Under the pieces are notes generated by a model. The model did no database searches and was not told where the DNA came from. It saw only the letters and a list, made by a program, of their open reading frames with translations. Both the position numbers and the translations under genes were made by a program. Below, one piece after another: positions 56,164 through 63,974 of a DNA stretch of 64,000 nt; position 1 is the first letter of the stretch, and the number at the start of each line of letters is the position of its first letter. The stretch comes from Oscillospiraceae bacterium (GTDB lineage: Bacteria > Bacillota > Clostridia > Oscillospirales > Oscillospiraceae): NCBI GenBank assembly GCA_910574635.1, contig CAJTCG010000002.1, positions 124,001 through 188,000 on the forward strand. The letters run 5' to 3'.

Positions 56164-57780
56164 GTGATATATGCAATTATCGGTGCTGTTATAGCACTTG
56201 CCCTTGGCATTTATTTTTGTCTGCCTGCCCTTACCCTCGCATCCGGCAGCTTCTGGATTGCGAGCTTCGCCTTCCTGCTAGTCATCGGGTCCATTCTTGG
56301 TCTCGGCAAGAAGGAGAAGGCGGGTATCGCGGTCAAAACCAGCTCAATTATCATTGGTGCTATTTTCTTCCTCATCTGTGCGGCAACGAGCCCGCTTTTC
56401 CTGTCTCGCTCCTATGCTACGATTCTTGGAGTTCCAGAGAAAACGGACATCGAGGAGTATACGCCGTCCATTGAGACAGTTCCGCTGATGGACCGGGAGA
56501 CGGCGGAATTGCTGATGAACCGGGCTTTGGGCACTCTTGTTAATGAGGTTTCTCAGTTTGAATTGGGAGACAGCACTCAAATCAACTACCAGGGCAGAGC
56601 TATCCGTGTGGCGCCATTGAAATACGCCAGCATCATTAAGTGGCTCAACAACCGGAACTCTGGCATCCCGGCCTATGTCACGGTGGATATGCAGACCCAG
56701 AAAACCGACATCCACTACCTGGACCGGGGGATGAAGTATTCTCCCAGCGCCTGCTTCGGCGAGGATTTGAGTCGCCATGTTTGGCTCAGCTATCCTACAG
56801 CAATTACGGGCGACCCCGTGTTCGAACTGGACGAAGAGGGGAACCCTATGTGGATTATCCCCCGCCTGGAACATAAGGCCGGGCTATTCTTTGGCGATGA
56901 TGTTCAGGGCGCCTTTTGCGTGGATGCTGTTTCCGGGGCTATCAACTACTACCGTGTCGGTGATATCCCCAACTACATCGACAACGTGTACCCGGCTTCG
57001 CTGGTTATTGAACAATACGACAATTATGGCAAATATACGCAGGGCTTCTGGAACTCCCTGATTGGCCAGAGAAACGTTACGGCTACCACCGAAGGATACA
57101 ATTATATTCCGCAGGATGATGACATCTATCTGTATACCGGTGTCACCTCCGTTGGCGGTGATGAGTCCAACATCGGCTTCATCTATGTGAACCTGCGGAC
57201 AAAAGAGGTTAAATACTTTGAGCAGGCCGGCGCGGAGGAGTATTCCGCCATGGCGTCCGCCGAGGGTATGGTCCAGCACTTGGGTTACACCTCCACCTTC
57301 CCGCTGCTGCTGAATATCGAAGGGCAGCCTACCTATTGCGTGGCCCTGAAAGACTCCGGCGGGCTGGTAAAGATGTACGGCCTTGTCAATGTTGAACAGT
57401 ATCAGATTGTGGTGACCGCTGACAGTATCTCCCAGTGTCTGCAGAAGTACCGTACGAGCCTGCGGGGAAACGGGCAGGCCGTCACTGGCGGGGGAGAGGT
57501 TGTATCCGGCATCATTACTGATATCCGCTCCGCCAACATGGAGGGAACCACATACTTCTATGTCCAGCTGGATGGGGAAATGATGTACTATGAACTGTCC
57601 GCCATGGACAACAAACAGGCTATCCTGCTTAGCATTGGTACCAAGGTAAGCCTGTCCCCGATTGGGCAGCCTGCAAATGCCGTCCAGGAAGCGGTCCTGC
57701 CGGTACAGAACATTGCAACGACTCCTTCTCGGACACCTGAGATGGTAGACGGTGAAGCAAACTCCGAAGCGACTGCCTGA
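56164..57780 (+). CDS. Large membrane-anchored protein with three N-terminal helices
   Basis: 538 residues from GTG with AAAGGAG upstream. Hydrophobic segments at about 2-20, 25-45 and 58-80 are followed by a 440-residue domain, probably outside, with repeated beta units (IPAYVTVDMQTQKTDIHYLDRGMKYSPSA; GDPVFELDEEGNPMWIIPRLEH; IGFIYVNLRTKEVKYFEQAGAEE). A final OB-like stretch reads VVSGIITDIRSANMEGTTYFYVQLDGEMMYYEL. It resembles a recurrent unnamed membrane family of Firmicutes, possibly handling a wall or secretion substrate. No enzyme motif seen. Confidence 0.75.
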   Translation: MIYAIIGAVIALALGIYFCLPALTLASGSFWIASFAFLLVIGSILGLGKKEKAGIAVKTSSIIIGAIFFLICAATSPLFLSRSYATILGVPEKTDIEEYTPSIETVPLMDRETAELLMNRALGTLVNEVSQFELGDSTQINYQGRAIRVAPLKYASIIKWLNNRNSGIPAYVTVDMQTQKTDIHYLDRGMKYSPSACFGEDLSRHVWLSYPTAITGDPVFELDEEGNPMWIIPRLEHKAGLFFGDDVQGAFCVDAVSGAINYYRVGDIPNYIDNVYPASLVIEQYDNYGKYTQGFWNSLIGQRNVTATTEGYNYIPQDDDIYLYTGVTSVGGDESNIGFIYVNLRTKEVKYFEQAGAEEYSAMASAEGMVQHLGYTSTFPLLLNIEGQPTYCVALKDSGGLVKMYGLVNVEQYQIVVTADSISQCLQKYRTSLRGNGQAVTGGGEVVSGIITDIRSANMEGTTYFYVQLDGEMMYYELSAMDNKQAILLSIGTKVSLSPIGQPANAVQEAVLPVQNIATTPSRTPEMVDGEANSEATA

Positions 57781-57788
57781 TTTCATGA

Positions 57789-57812
57789 GGCCCTGGGGAT
57801 TTCCCCGGGGCC
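57789..57812 (+). terminator. Terminator
   Basis: GGCCCTGGGG/CCCCGGGGCC stem with a four-base loop; short T-tail TTCGTTT. Confidence 0.65.
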
Positions 57813-57818
57813 CTTCGT

Positions 57819-57873
57819 TTGACAAAAGAAGAATTGGCGGCTGGCCGTTTTGATTTTTCATGAGGCCCGATAC
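57819..57873 (+). repeat. Two-block intergenic repeat, copy 11
   Basis: TTGACAAAAGAAGAAT ... TGAGGCCCGATAC, ending 9 nt before the promoter at 57883. Closest to consensus. Confidence 0.7.
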
Positions 57874-57882
57874 CGCTTCCCA

Positions 57883-57911
57883 GAATCGTTTGAACTTTTC
57901 CTGCATACTAT
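57883..57911 (+). promoter_or_regulatory. Two-box promoter of the 58-61 kb operon
   Basis: GAAT, 16 nt, GCATACTAT; 46 nt before the TTG at 57958. Confidence 0.7.
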
Positions 57912-57957
57912 CACCTCAAATTCATCAGGAAATTCAACTGTTCTGGAGGTGTTTTAT

Positions 57958-58416
57958 TTGCAGGAAAAGAAGAAGGGCCCGTTGAATACCTACGAGGTCA
58001 CCCTCAAGGGCGGATACGGTTCCAAGACAGTCCAGGCACGGTCCCATAGCGGCGCCAAGTACGCCGCCTACATGGACTACGACGTGACCGGCGGGCTGGG
58101 GTTCCTCGCGTATCTCAGGTGGGTCGAGTCCGTGCGTCTTTTGCACAGGTTTCGCCGCTCTGATTTGTTTGGGGACCCGGAGAGGTTTGAGCGGATGAAG
58201 GAAAGCCGCAATCTTCCGTTTGCCTTTATCGGCCAGCGGGTGGTGCTGCACTCTGGTTCCAGGGGCGACCTGTCCGGCATCATTTGCGGCGCAAACCACG
58301 CGCACAACCTCGATGTGCTTTTCGAGGGACGCACCAACACGGAAAACTGCCACCCGCATTACCGGCTCGACTACCTCGATAGCGCCGGCCAGGTAATTGC
58401 GAGCTTTGGCGACTGA
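57958..58416 (+). CDS. Protein of unknown function, first gene of a seven-gene operon
   Basis: 152 residues from TTG with CTGGAGGTG upstream; the longer frame has no start signal. Beta N-terminus (LNTYEVTLKGGYGSKTVQARSHSGAKYAAYMDYDVTGG), a basic helical centre (VRLLHRFRRSDLFGDPERFERMKESR) and a final QRVVLHSGSRGDLSGIICGANHAHNLDVLFEG barrel-like segment. No family is recognised. Confidence 0.68.
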   Translation: MQEKKKGPLNTYEVTLKGGYGSKTVQARSHSGAKYAAYMDYDVTGGLGFLAYLRWVESVRLLHRFRRSDLFGDPERFERMKESRNLPFAFIGQRVVLHSGSRGDLSGIICGANHAHNLDVLFEGRTNTENCHPHYRLDYLDSAGQVIASFGD

Positions 58417-58430
58417 GAAAGGAGATTTTC

Positions 58431-58835
58431 ATGACATTTGGCAAGATTTCCACGAAACTCATGACGGGCGCGTATGAGCCCAAGGTTCCCTTTCCCTGCT
58501 CCAAGCAGGTTTATCCTGACACATATGTCTTCGACGAGGGCCGGACGGTCCGGTGGAACAAGGAAAAGGTCAAGGAGGAAAACCAGAAGCGGGAGGAGGC
58601 ACTGGCCGAGTATCGCGCCTCCGTTCGCGAAGGCGAAAACGCCTTCAGGACTGACGCCATCTCTCTGGCCATGGATGAGTATGGTCTCAATGAGGCCCAG
58701 GCTCAAATGGTTTTCTCCACGGCTTACGAGCACGGCCACAGCGCGGGATTCAGCGATGTTCTCAATTACGTTGAGGAGTTCGGTGAGCTTGCCGGAAAGA
58801 TTCTGGCTGCCCAAGATAAGGAGGGAAAAGAATGA
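58431..58835 (+). CDS. Helical protein of unknown function
   Basis: 134 residues from ATG with GAAAGGAG upstream. A charged coiled-coil-like helix (KEKVKEENQKREEALAEYRASVREGENAF) is followed by helices (AISLAMDEYGLNEAQAQMVFSTAYEHGHSAGFSDVLNYVEEFGELAGKIL). Its stop overlaps the next start (ATGA). Confidence 0.66.
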   Translation: MTFGKISTKLMTGAYEPKVPFPCSKQVYPDTYVFDEGRTVRWNKEKVKEENQKREEALAEYRASVREGENAFRTDAISLAMDEYGLNEAQAQMVFSTAYEHGHSAGFSDVLNYVEEFGELAGKILAAQDKEGKE

Positions 58836-59080
58836 TTCACATCGAGAGCAGAAACGTGGACGGGCTCCGGCTTGTTCATAAGTTCGAGTCCAGGGAAGCC
58901 CTGTTGGCCGATTTGAACAGCGATGACCCCTCCATGGGCGACAATCACATTCTGCTGGTGGCCCAGGACGGCATGGTCCTGTTTTCCTCGCTGGGGCGCC
59001 AGGAGCGCTACTATGGAGACACCGTTCGTACGCTTGATGTAAGGGGATGGTTTTCTGACGGAAAGGAGTTCACTTTATGA
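58832..59080 (+). CDS. 82-residue small protein
   Basis: ATG overlapping the preceding stop. Beta-rich: IHIESRNVDGLRLVHKFESREALLADLNSDDPS, HILLVAQDGMVLFSSLGRQERYYGDTVRTLDV. Its stop overlaps the next start by 4 nt (ATGA). Unknown function. Confidence 0.64.
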   Translation: MIHIESRNVDGLRLVHKFESREALLADLNSDDPSMGDNHILLVAQDGMVLFSSLGRQERYYGDTVRTLDVRGWFSDGKEFTL

Positions 59081-59412
59081 AAAACGCCGTTATCGAGTAC
59101 CTGTACCGCGATGCTGCCAACTACACAAAGGTCAATCAATGCATCATCTCCGGAGTAGTTACCGCCGACATGGAGCGCATCATCTGGGGGTGTCTGGACG
59201 AAGACGTCTACTTTATCCCCAGCCAGGTTGGGCTTCCGGAAGAGCGAAAAGGCACCATCGACCCCAACCTCGACCACTGCTGGTTCGAGTGGGGCGGCGT
59301 CTTTGCCCTTACCAACGAGGCTCCGACTGTTGACATTACGGCGGAGAAGCTGGTCCAGAACTTCCAGGCCCGTAAGGGGAAATGGGACGACACGCAGCGG
59401 GAGGAGGTTTAA
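59077..59412 (+). CDS. Unknown protein, tandem paralogue 1
   Basis: 111 residues; ATG in an ATGA overlap behind GAAAGGAG. IEYLYRDAANYTKVNQCIISGVVTADMERIIWGCLDEDVYFIPSQVGLPE then WFEWGGVFALTNEAPTVDITAEKLVQNFQARKGKWDD. The next gene is a close copy, identical over most of the last 45 residues. Duplicated within the operon; no known domain. Confidence 0.7.
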   Translation: MKNAVIEYLYRDAANYTKVNQCIISGVVTADMERIIWGCLDEDVYFIPSQVGLPEERKGTIDPNLDHCWFEWGGVFALTNEAPTVDITAEKLVQNFQARKGKWDDTQREEV

Positions 59413-59765
59413 TGATGAGCACGGTTGTTGAGGCCCTGTACCGCAATACAATTATCGATTACATGTACCGCGATGTCCACAACTACCCAGTGATTAACCA
59501 GTGCGTCATCTCCGGCGTGCTTACCGCCGAAATGGAGAATGCCGTTTGGGAGTGTGTGTGCGATAACATATACTTCATCCCCAGCCAGGTCGGGCTGCCG
59601 GAGAGCCGGCTTGACTTTGTCGATTCCGGCACCAGTCCTTGGTTCGAGTGGGGCGGCGTCTTTGCCCTTACCAACGAAGCTCCGACTGTTGACATTGCGG
59701 CGGAGAAGCTGGTCCAGAACTTCCAGGCCCGTAAAGGGAAGTGGGATGACACGCAGCAGACTTAA
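59412..59765 (+). CDS. Unknown protein, tandem paralogue 2
   Basis: 117 residues from ATG in a TAATG overlap (a second ATG three bases on is equally good). Same layout as paralogue 1: IDYMYRDVHNYPVINQCVISGVLTAEMENAVWECVCDNIYFIPSQVGLPE and WFEWGGVFALTNEAPTVDIAAEKLVQNFQARKGKWDD. The DNA is nearly identical over the last 130 nt, so duplication or gene conversion is recent. Confidence 0.7.
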   Translation: MMSTVVEALYRNTIIDYMYRDVHNYPVINQCVISGVLTAEMENAVWECVCDNIYFIPSQVGLPESRLDFVDSGTSPWFEWGGVFALTNEAPTVDIAAEKLVQNFQARKGKWDDTQQT

Positions 59766-59772
59766 CCGCAGC

Positions 59773-59800
59773 GCAGCCCTGGGGGATTCCTCAGGGCTGC
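59773..59800 (+). terminator. Weak terminator/attenuator inside the operon
   Basis: GCAGCCCTG/CAGGGCTGC stem followed by ACAAAAATAG; no T-run, so transcription likely continues. Confidence 0.4.
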
Positions 59801-59823
59801 ACAAAAATAGAAAGGAGACAGCT

Positions 59824-60120
59824 ATGGAAGATGTCTATTGGGTCCGGTGGTCCAACTGGACCGAAGCTGGCATGGTCGAGTTTGGCCAGATGCCGCGTAA
59901 AAAGATTCTGGAAAACCTTCAGCGCTTTGAGGTTGAGGCCAAGAAGGTTCTGGATAAAACCGGCGCCGACCATGTAGTATATGGCCGGAAGCTCTACAAC
60001 GAGGATGGGGAACTGGAGGAGGTTCGCTTCTATCTTTACCCCATGTCTGACAAAGAATTTGAGAAGCGTGTCGCCAACCAGCCTTGCCAGCAGGTGTATG
60101 CGCTTCACAAAAGAAAGTAA
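59824..60120 (+). CDS. 98-residue protein of unknown function
   Basis: ATG with AAAGGAGA upstream. Alpha/beta with YWVRWSNWTEAGMVEFGQMP, a central helix (KKILENLQRFEVEAKKVLDK) and EEVRFYLYPMSDKEFEKRVA. The next gene follows after 11 nt. No family is recognised. Confidence 0.66.
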   Translation: MEDVYWVRWSNWTEAGMVEFGQMPRKKILENLQRFEVEAKKVLDKTGADHVVYGRKLYNEDGELEEVRFYLYPMSDKEFEKRVANQPCQQVYALHKRK

Positions 60121-60131
60121 GGAGACAAAAC

Positions 60132-61319
60132 ATGTCAGTTGAAACCAATATTGTTCCAGCAAACACGACAAACCCCTATCTTTCCGCCTATTTCAAGGCG
60201 AAGAATTTGAATCCTGGCGACGCCTGGGTTTCTCTTGAGTACATGACATGGATTGAAGCCAAGCACGACGCCTTTTGGCGGAGATTCCGCACCCCTTCCT
60301 ATGTTGAATGTTCTGAGAAGGAGCAGAAGCTTTTCATGGCGTTCCTGGAGAAGATGTCCGCCATGGAAAGGTACAACGAGAAAGTCACCGTCATCATACC
60401 TTTTGACACCTTGGCGGGCTGCTGCGGCTACTTCTTTGACTGCAACCGCACGGAGGGCTATGAGGACAGCCCCGATGTGAACAATGGCTACAACTGCTCC
60501 CACCCGGATGCGGACACAGTCGACGGGATTGGCTGCTGCCTTACCAGTTGCTGCCCGATTGCCTATCCGGCTAACGGGGAAGTCTGCCAGAAGACTGGCT
60601 CCGACTGTTCCGGCTGCAGTGAGGAGTGCTGCAACTGCGACGACGATATGATGGTCGCTGAAATCCCCATCAGCAAGTACGACAGCCGCTATATGAGCAT
60701 TGTCCCCGGGGAGAACACTTACCAGCTGGGCTTTATTGTCCATGTTCCTTCCATGGGGGACGCAAAGGCCGTGGCAGACAAGCTGCGGCAGATTCGCTGG
60801 CCCGGGGGCCTGGATATTACCTGGGAGGACGATGAAATCCTCTGCGGAATCATTTCCGCGAACAAGGAGCCTAGCGCCAGCAAACCGCTGGAAGAGGCCA
60901 TTATGGACGATGCTTTGTTTGAGCTCGTCATAATGGACGCCCTGAAGAACACTTTGTCGAACGCGGGTTTCCATTTCGTTCTGGCTGAGGGGGCCGAAAT
61001 CGATACTGGCGTAACCCTCCCTGAGATGCGTGAGGGATATGGGCAGGACGCGCTGGAAAGAGATGTTTCCCTGGCTCTGGCTGGTGCAGAAAGCTTGTCC
61101 CAGGCGGAGTCTTCTGCCACGGCCATCCGCCATGTAGTGCTCATTGCCGAGAAAGTCCTGGACCACGGAACCGGCGAATATGGGTCACACGACGCAGGCC
61201 TTTTGGAGGACATTTTCGCAGCCGAGAGCCTGTCGGAAAAGCTTCCTGCGGAGGAGGGCGACGCCGTTAAACGTATGCTGACCTTTGCCAAGAAAGCGCT
61301 GTTTGAGAACCACATCTAA
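60132..61319 (+). CDS. Protein with an unusual Cys-rich insert
   Basis: 395 residues from the ATG at 60132 with AAGGAGA upstream. Residues about 95-175 hold some 17 Cys, in CCGYFFDC, NCSHPD, CCLTSCCP, CQKTGSDCSGCSEECCNCDDD. They lie in an otherwise ordinary alpha/beta and helical protein (LGFIVHVPSMGDAKAVADKLRQI; ALERDVSLALAGAESLSQ). The insert could bind several metals or form disulfides; there is no signal peptide, so metal binding in the cytoplasm is more likely. Last gene of the operon, closed by a strong terminator. Function unknown. Confidence 0.72.
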   Translation: MSVETNIVPANTTNPYLSAYFKAKNLNPGDAWVSLEYMTWIEAKHDAFWRRFRTPSYVECSEKEQKLFMAFLEKMSAMERYNEKVTVIIPFDTLAGCCGYFFDCNRTEGYEDSPDVNNGYNCSHPDADTVDGIGCCLTSCCPIAYPANGEVCQKTGSDCSGCSEECCNCDDDMMVAEIPISKYDSRYMSIVPGENTYQLGFIVHVPSMGDAKAVADKLRQIRWPGGLDITWEDDEILCGIISANKEPSASKPLEEAIMDDALFELVIMDALKNTLSNAGFHFVLAEGAEIDTGVTLPEMREGYGQDALERDVSLALAGAESLSQAESSATAIRHVVLIAEKVLDHGTGEYGSHDAGLLEDIFAAESLSEKLPAEEGDAVKRMLTFAKKALFENHI

Positions 61320-61323
61320 AGCA

Positions 61324-61349
61324 AGAGCCCCCTCATCTGAGGGGGCTCT
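61324..61349. terminator. Bidirectional terminator
   Basis: AGAGCCCCCTC/GAGGGGGCTCT with a four-base loop, TTTTTAT on the plus strand. Confidence 0.85.
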
Positions 61350-61351
61350 TT

Positions 61352-61579
61352 TTATACCTGCTTCGCCCGTTCAATCGCCGCGGCGGCAACGGGAGTGAGC
61401 ATCTCCACCGCGTCCTCGGCGGAAATCCCATGGGTCCGAAGGAACTCCGTCAAAACCTGGGCGTCACTGTCCCGCTTCTTTGCAAGGATGCCTTTGCGTC
61501 TTTTCTCCAACGCTGTCATCTCTTCATCGATTTTTCGAAGTTCCTCCTGGTAGTCTGCCTTCTTGGCTCTGGCCGCCAT
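61352..61579 (-). CDS. 75-residue coiled-coil protein
   Basis: From the ATG at 61579 (AAGGAG upstream). A highly charged helix (RAKKADYQEELRKIDEEMTALEKRRKGILAKK) gives a likely coiled coil, then LTEFLRTHGISAEDAVEML and an Ala-rich end. The helix-turn pattern recalls small H-NS/SpoIIID-like or toxin-partner proteins, but no family is clear. No two-box promoter is evident upstream. Confidence 0.62.
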   Translation of the reverse strand: MAARAKKADYQEELRKIDEEMTALEKRRKGILAKKRDSDAQVLTEFLRTHGISAEDAVEMLTPVAAAAIERAKQV

Positions 61580-61667
61580 ATCAATCAGCTCCTTATGTGT
61601 TAAGTTAGATACTCCATTGTATCCAGGCCTGTCCCAGATTATGCCACCTCTGGAAAATTTTCCTTCT

Positions 61668-61696
61668 GAATCCTTTTTTGCTGTCTGGCATATAAT
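61668..61696 (+). promoter_or_regulatory. Two-box promoter of the helicase-nuclease gene
   Basis: GAAT, 16 nt, GCATATAAT; 41 nt before the ATG. Confidence 0.7.
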
Positions 61697-61737
61697 TCCC
61701 AAATTTCAAAAACTGGAGATTTTTAGGAGGGAGATTT

Positions 61738-63816
61738 ATGCTGACATACAAAGACCTTTCGCCAGAGCAGCAGCAATTCGTTGACGCCGCCCTGCAAGGG
61801 GACAACATCCTAGTAGACGCCTGCATCGGCTCCGGGAAGACCACCGCTATTCAGGTACTTTGCAACCAGATTAGCGATGGGAAGCAGGTCCTGTACCTGA
61901 CCTACAACAAGCTGCTAAAGCTGGACGCCAAGTCCAAAATCCGGCAACGCAACGTCCAGGTAACAAACTACCACGGGTTCTGCTATATGGAGCTGGCAAA
62001 AATCGGCGTCCACGTTGGTCTGTCCAACATCATTCAGGAGTACAACCAGAGAAAACCGGCGGCTGGCCCCTTCGACATCCTTATTCTGGACGAATACCAG
62101 GACATCGAGGAGGAGGTCAGCGTCATACTCCGGCATCTGAAAGACTGTAATCCAAAAATGCAGATTGTTGCTGTTGGCGATATGGCGCAGAAAATCTACG
62201 ACAAGACCCGGCTGGACGCCGCCGCCTTTATCGACGACTTCCTTGGCAACCATCTCCGCATGGAATTCACCCGCTGCTTCCGGCTCAACAAAGAGCTGGC
62301 CGCGTCTTTGGGCGAGGTCTGGCAGAAGCAGATTGTCGGCGTCAATTCTGACTGCAAAGTCAAGGTCATGAGCTTTGACGAAATTCTCAGATTCGTTGCA
62401 AACTGCGAACCCAGGCAGGTCTTGTGCCTTGGCTCCAACGCCGGCAAACGGAACGAGCTGCTGAACAAGCTGGAGAAGGAGTACGAAAGCAAATTCAACA
62501 AGCAGACAGTGTGGGCCAAAATCACTGAGAATGAGGGAGGCGCCACACAACCGTCCCCCGATGCCGCCATCTTCACCACTTATGACGGTTGCAAAGGAAT
62601 GGAGCGGGATATTTGCATCCTGTTCGACTGGACGGAGAACTATTGGGTCTCCCGTATGATGAAGCCCGACGCCCGCTACGAAATCATCCGCAACATCTTC
62701 TGCGTAGCGGCCTCCCGGGCAAAGAAAACCCTCATCATCGCCAAGGCCAAGGATAACCTGTCCTGGGAAACGCTGAAAATGGATGAGCATTGGAATGTTC
62801 CATTCCAGGACGTGCCCATCGCCGGCATGTTCGACTTCAAGTACATTGAGGATGTTGAAGATGCCTACAAAAAGCTGGCCGTCAAGGAGATTTCTCCCCA
62901 GGACACGGCCATTGACATCCCTACCCGGGACGCCCTGATTGACCTCTCTCCGTGCATCGGCATCTTTCAGGAAGCCGACTACTTCAAGGGCTATGATATC
63001 GACAAGGACATCGAGATGTTCTTCCGAATCAATAAGGACCAGAAGTTCAAGCGGATTCCTACCTACAAGACCTGGACTGTGGAACAGAAGGTCCTGTACC
63101 TGGTTTCCCTGGAAACCGGGCAGAACCGCTACTGGCATCAGGTCACTCTTCCCCTTGTGAAGGATGACAAAAAGCAGGAGATTGAGACCCGGCTGAAAAC
63201 CCGGCTTCCGCAGGACGCCGATGTCCAGGTCCCCTGCACTCTGCCATTTTACAAAGGGGATAAGGTGGTATTTACGGCGGAGGGATTTGCCGACGTCGTG
63301 AAGGACGGCGTTGTTTACGAGCTGAAATTCGTCTCGGAACTGAGCCACAACCACTTCCTCCAGTGCGCCTCCTACGTGCTCTCCCTCGGCCTTGAGAAGG
63401 GCATCCTCTGGAACGTGCGGACGAACCAGGCTTATGAGATTCGGATTCCCAACAAGGTGGAGTTCCTCAATTGCGTGGTGAGGGCCGTAACCAAAGGGCG
63501 TTTAGGGAAGGCTACAACTTCTGAAAAGAAGGCCAGCCCGAAAAAGGCCAGTACTCCGAAGAAAAGCCCTGTTAAGACTCCGAAGAAGAAGGGGGGAGGG
63601 GACTCCTACTCCAAGGTAAGGGGCTTCTGCAAGCGCAACTTCTTCTACTGCGATAAAGTCTTTACCGCAATTGACAGGAAGGGCTACGCCGGCAGGCCAA
63701 GCCCGAAGGACCTGAAGAAGAAGTTTGACGGCAGGCGGCTTACTCTGCCTGTCTCGCAAGAGGAATTTGCGAAATACTTCTATTTGGTCATGACAGAGAT
63801 GAAATACGCTTCCTGA
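61738..63816 (+). CDS. SF1 (UvrD/Rep-like) helicase fused to a PD-(D/E)xK-type nuclease
   Basis: 692 residues from ATG with AGGAGGGA upstream. Walker A ACIGSGKTT (28-36), Walker B ILDEYQD (about 118-124; usually DEAQD), motif III-like VAVGDMAQKIYD, motif V-like TTYDGCKGME (near 280) and motif VI VAASRAKK. Around 515-560 FADVVKDGVVYELKF ... HFLQCASYV matches the D-x(n)-ExK plus Q-x3-Y core of RecB/Cas4-type nucleases. A Lys/Pro/Ser linker like histone H1 (about 605-635) leads to a last small domain. DNA repair or recombination during replication or transfer is likely. The combination is seen in phage and plasmid proteins. Confidence 0.88.
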   Translation: MLTYKDLSPEQQQFVDAALQGDNILVDACIGSGKTTAIQVLCNQISDGKQVLYLTYNKLLKLDAKSKIRQRNVQVTNYHGFCYMELAKIGVHVGLSNIIQEYNQRKPAAGPFDILILDEYQDIEEEVSVILRHLKDCNPKMQIVAVGDMAQKIYDKTRLDAAAFIDDFLGNHLRMEFTRCFRLNKELAASLGEVWQKQIVGVNSDCKVKVMSFDEILRFVANCEPRQVLCLGSNAGKRNELLNKLEKEYESKFNKQTVWAKITENEGGATQPSPDAAIFTTYDGCKGMERDICILFDWTENYWVSRMMKPDARYEIIRNIFCVAASRAKKTLIIAKAKDNLSWETLKMDEHWNVPFQDVPIAGMFDFKYIEDVEDAYKKLAVKEISPQDTAIDIPTRDALIDLSPCIGIFQEADYFKGYDIDKDIEMFFRINKDQKFKRIPTYKTWTVEQKVLYLVSLETGQNRYWHQVTLPLVKDDKKQEIETRLKTRLPQDADVQVPCTLPFYKGDKVVFTAEGFADVVKDGVVYELKFVSELSHNHFLQCASYVLSLGLEKGILWNVRTNQAYEIRIPNKVEFLNCVVRAVTKGRLGKATTSEKKASPKKASTPKKSPVKTPKKKGGGDSYSKVRGFCKRNFFYCDKVFTAIDRKGYAGRPSPKDLKKKFDGRRLTLPVSQEEFAKYFYLVMTEMKYAS

Positions 63817-63821
63817 CGCAG

Positions 63822-63849
63822 CAGGCCCCTCCAGCAATGGAGAGGCCTG
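63822..63849 (+). terminator. Terminator
   Basis: CAGGCC.CTCC/GGAG.GGCCTG stem, then TTCTTTTAC. Confidence 0.7.
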
Positions 63850-63859
63850 TTCTTTTACT

Positions 63860-63917
63860 GTGTCGGGCCTCACGCGGCCGCACTCACCAAGCTGCCCGTA
63901 ATTCTTTTCTGCCAAAC
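63860..63917 (-). repeat. Two-block intergenic repeat, copy 12
   Basis: On the plus strand GTGTCGGGCCTCA ... ATTCTTTTCTGCCAAAC; it overlaps the -35 side of the promoter at 63899. Confidence 0.6.
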
Positions 63918-63927
63918 AGCATACTAT
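63899..63927 (+). promoter_or_regulatory. Two-box promoter of the last gene
   Basis: TAAT, 16 nt, GCATACTAT; 47 nt before the ATG at 63975. Confidence 0.65.
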
Positions 63928-63974
63928 CCTCACAAATTCCAACTGGAAATTTGAACAGAAAAGGAGATTTCATT

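Noticed and set aside
61915..63354. 479-codon leftward frame opposite the helicase-nuclease gene
   Set aside because: Same reason: the shadow of a clearly recognised gene.
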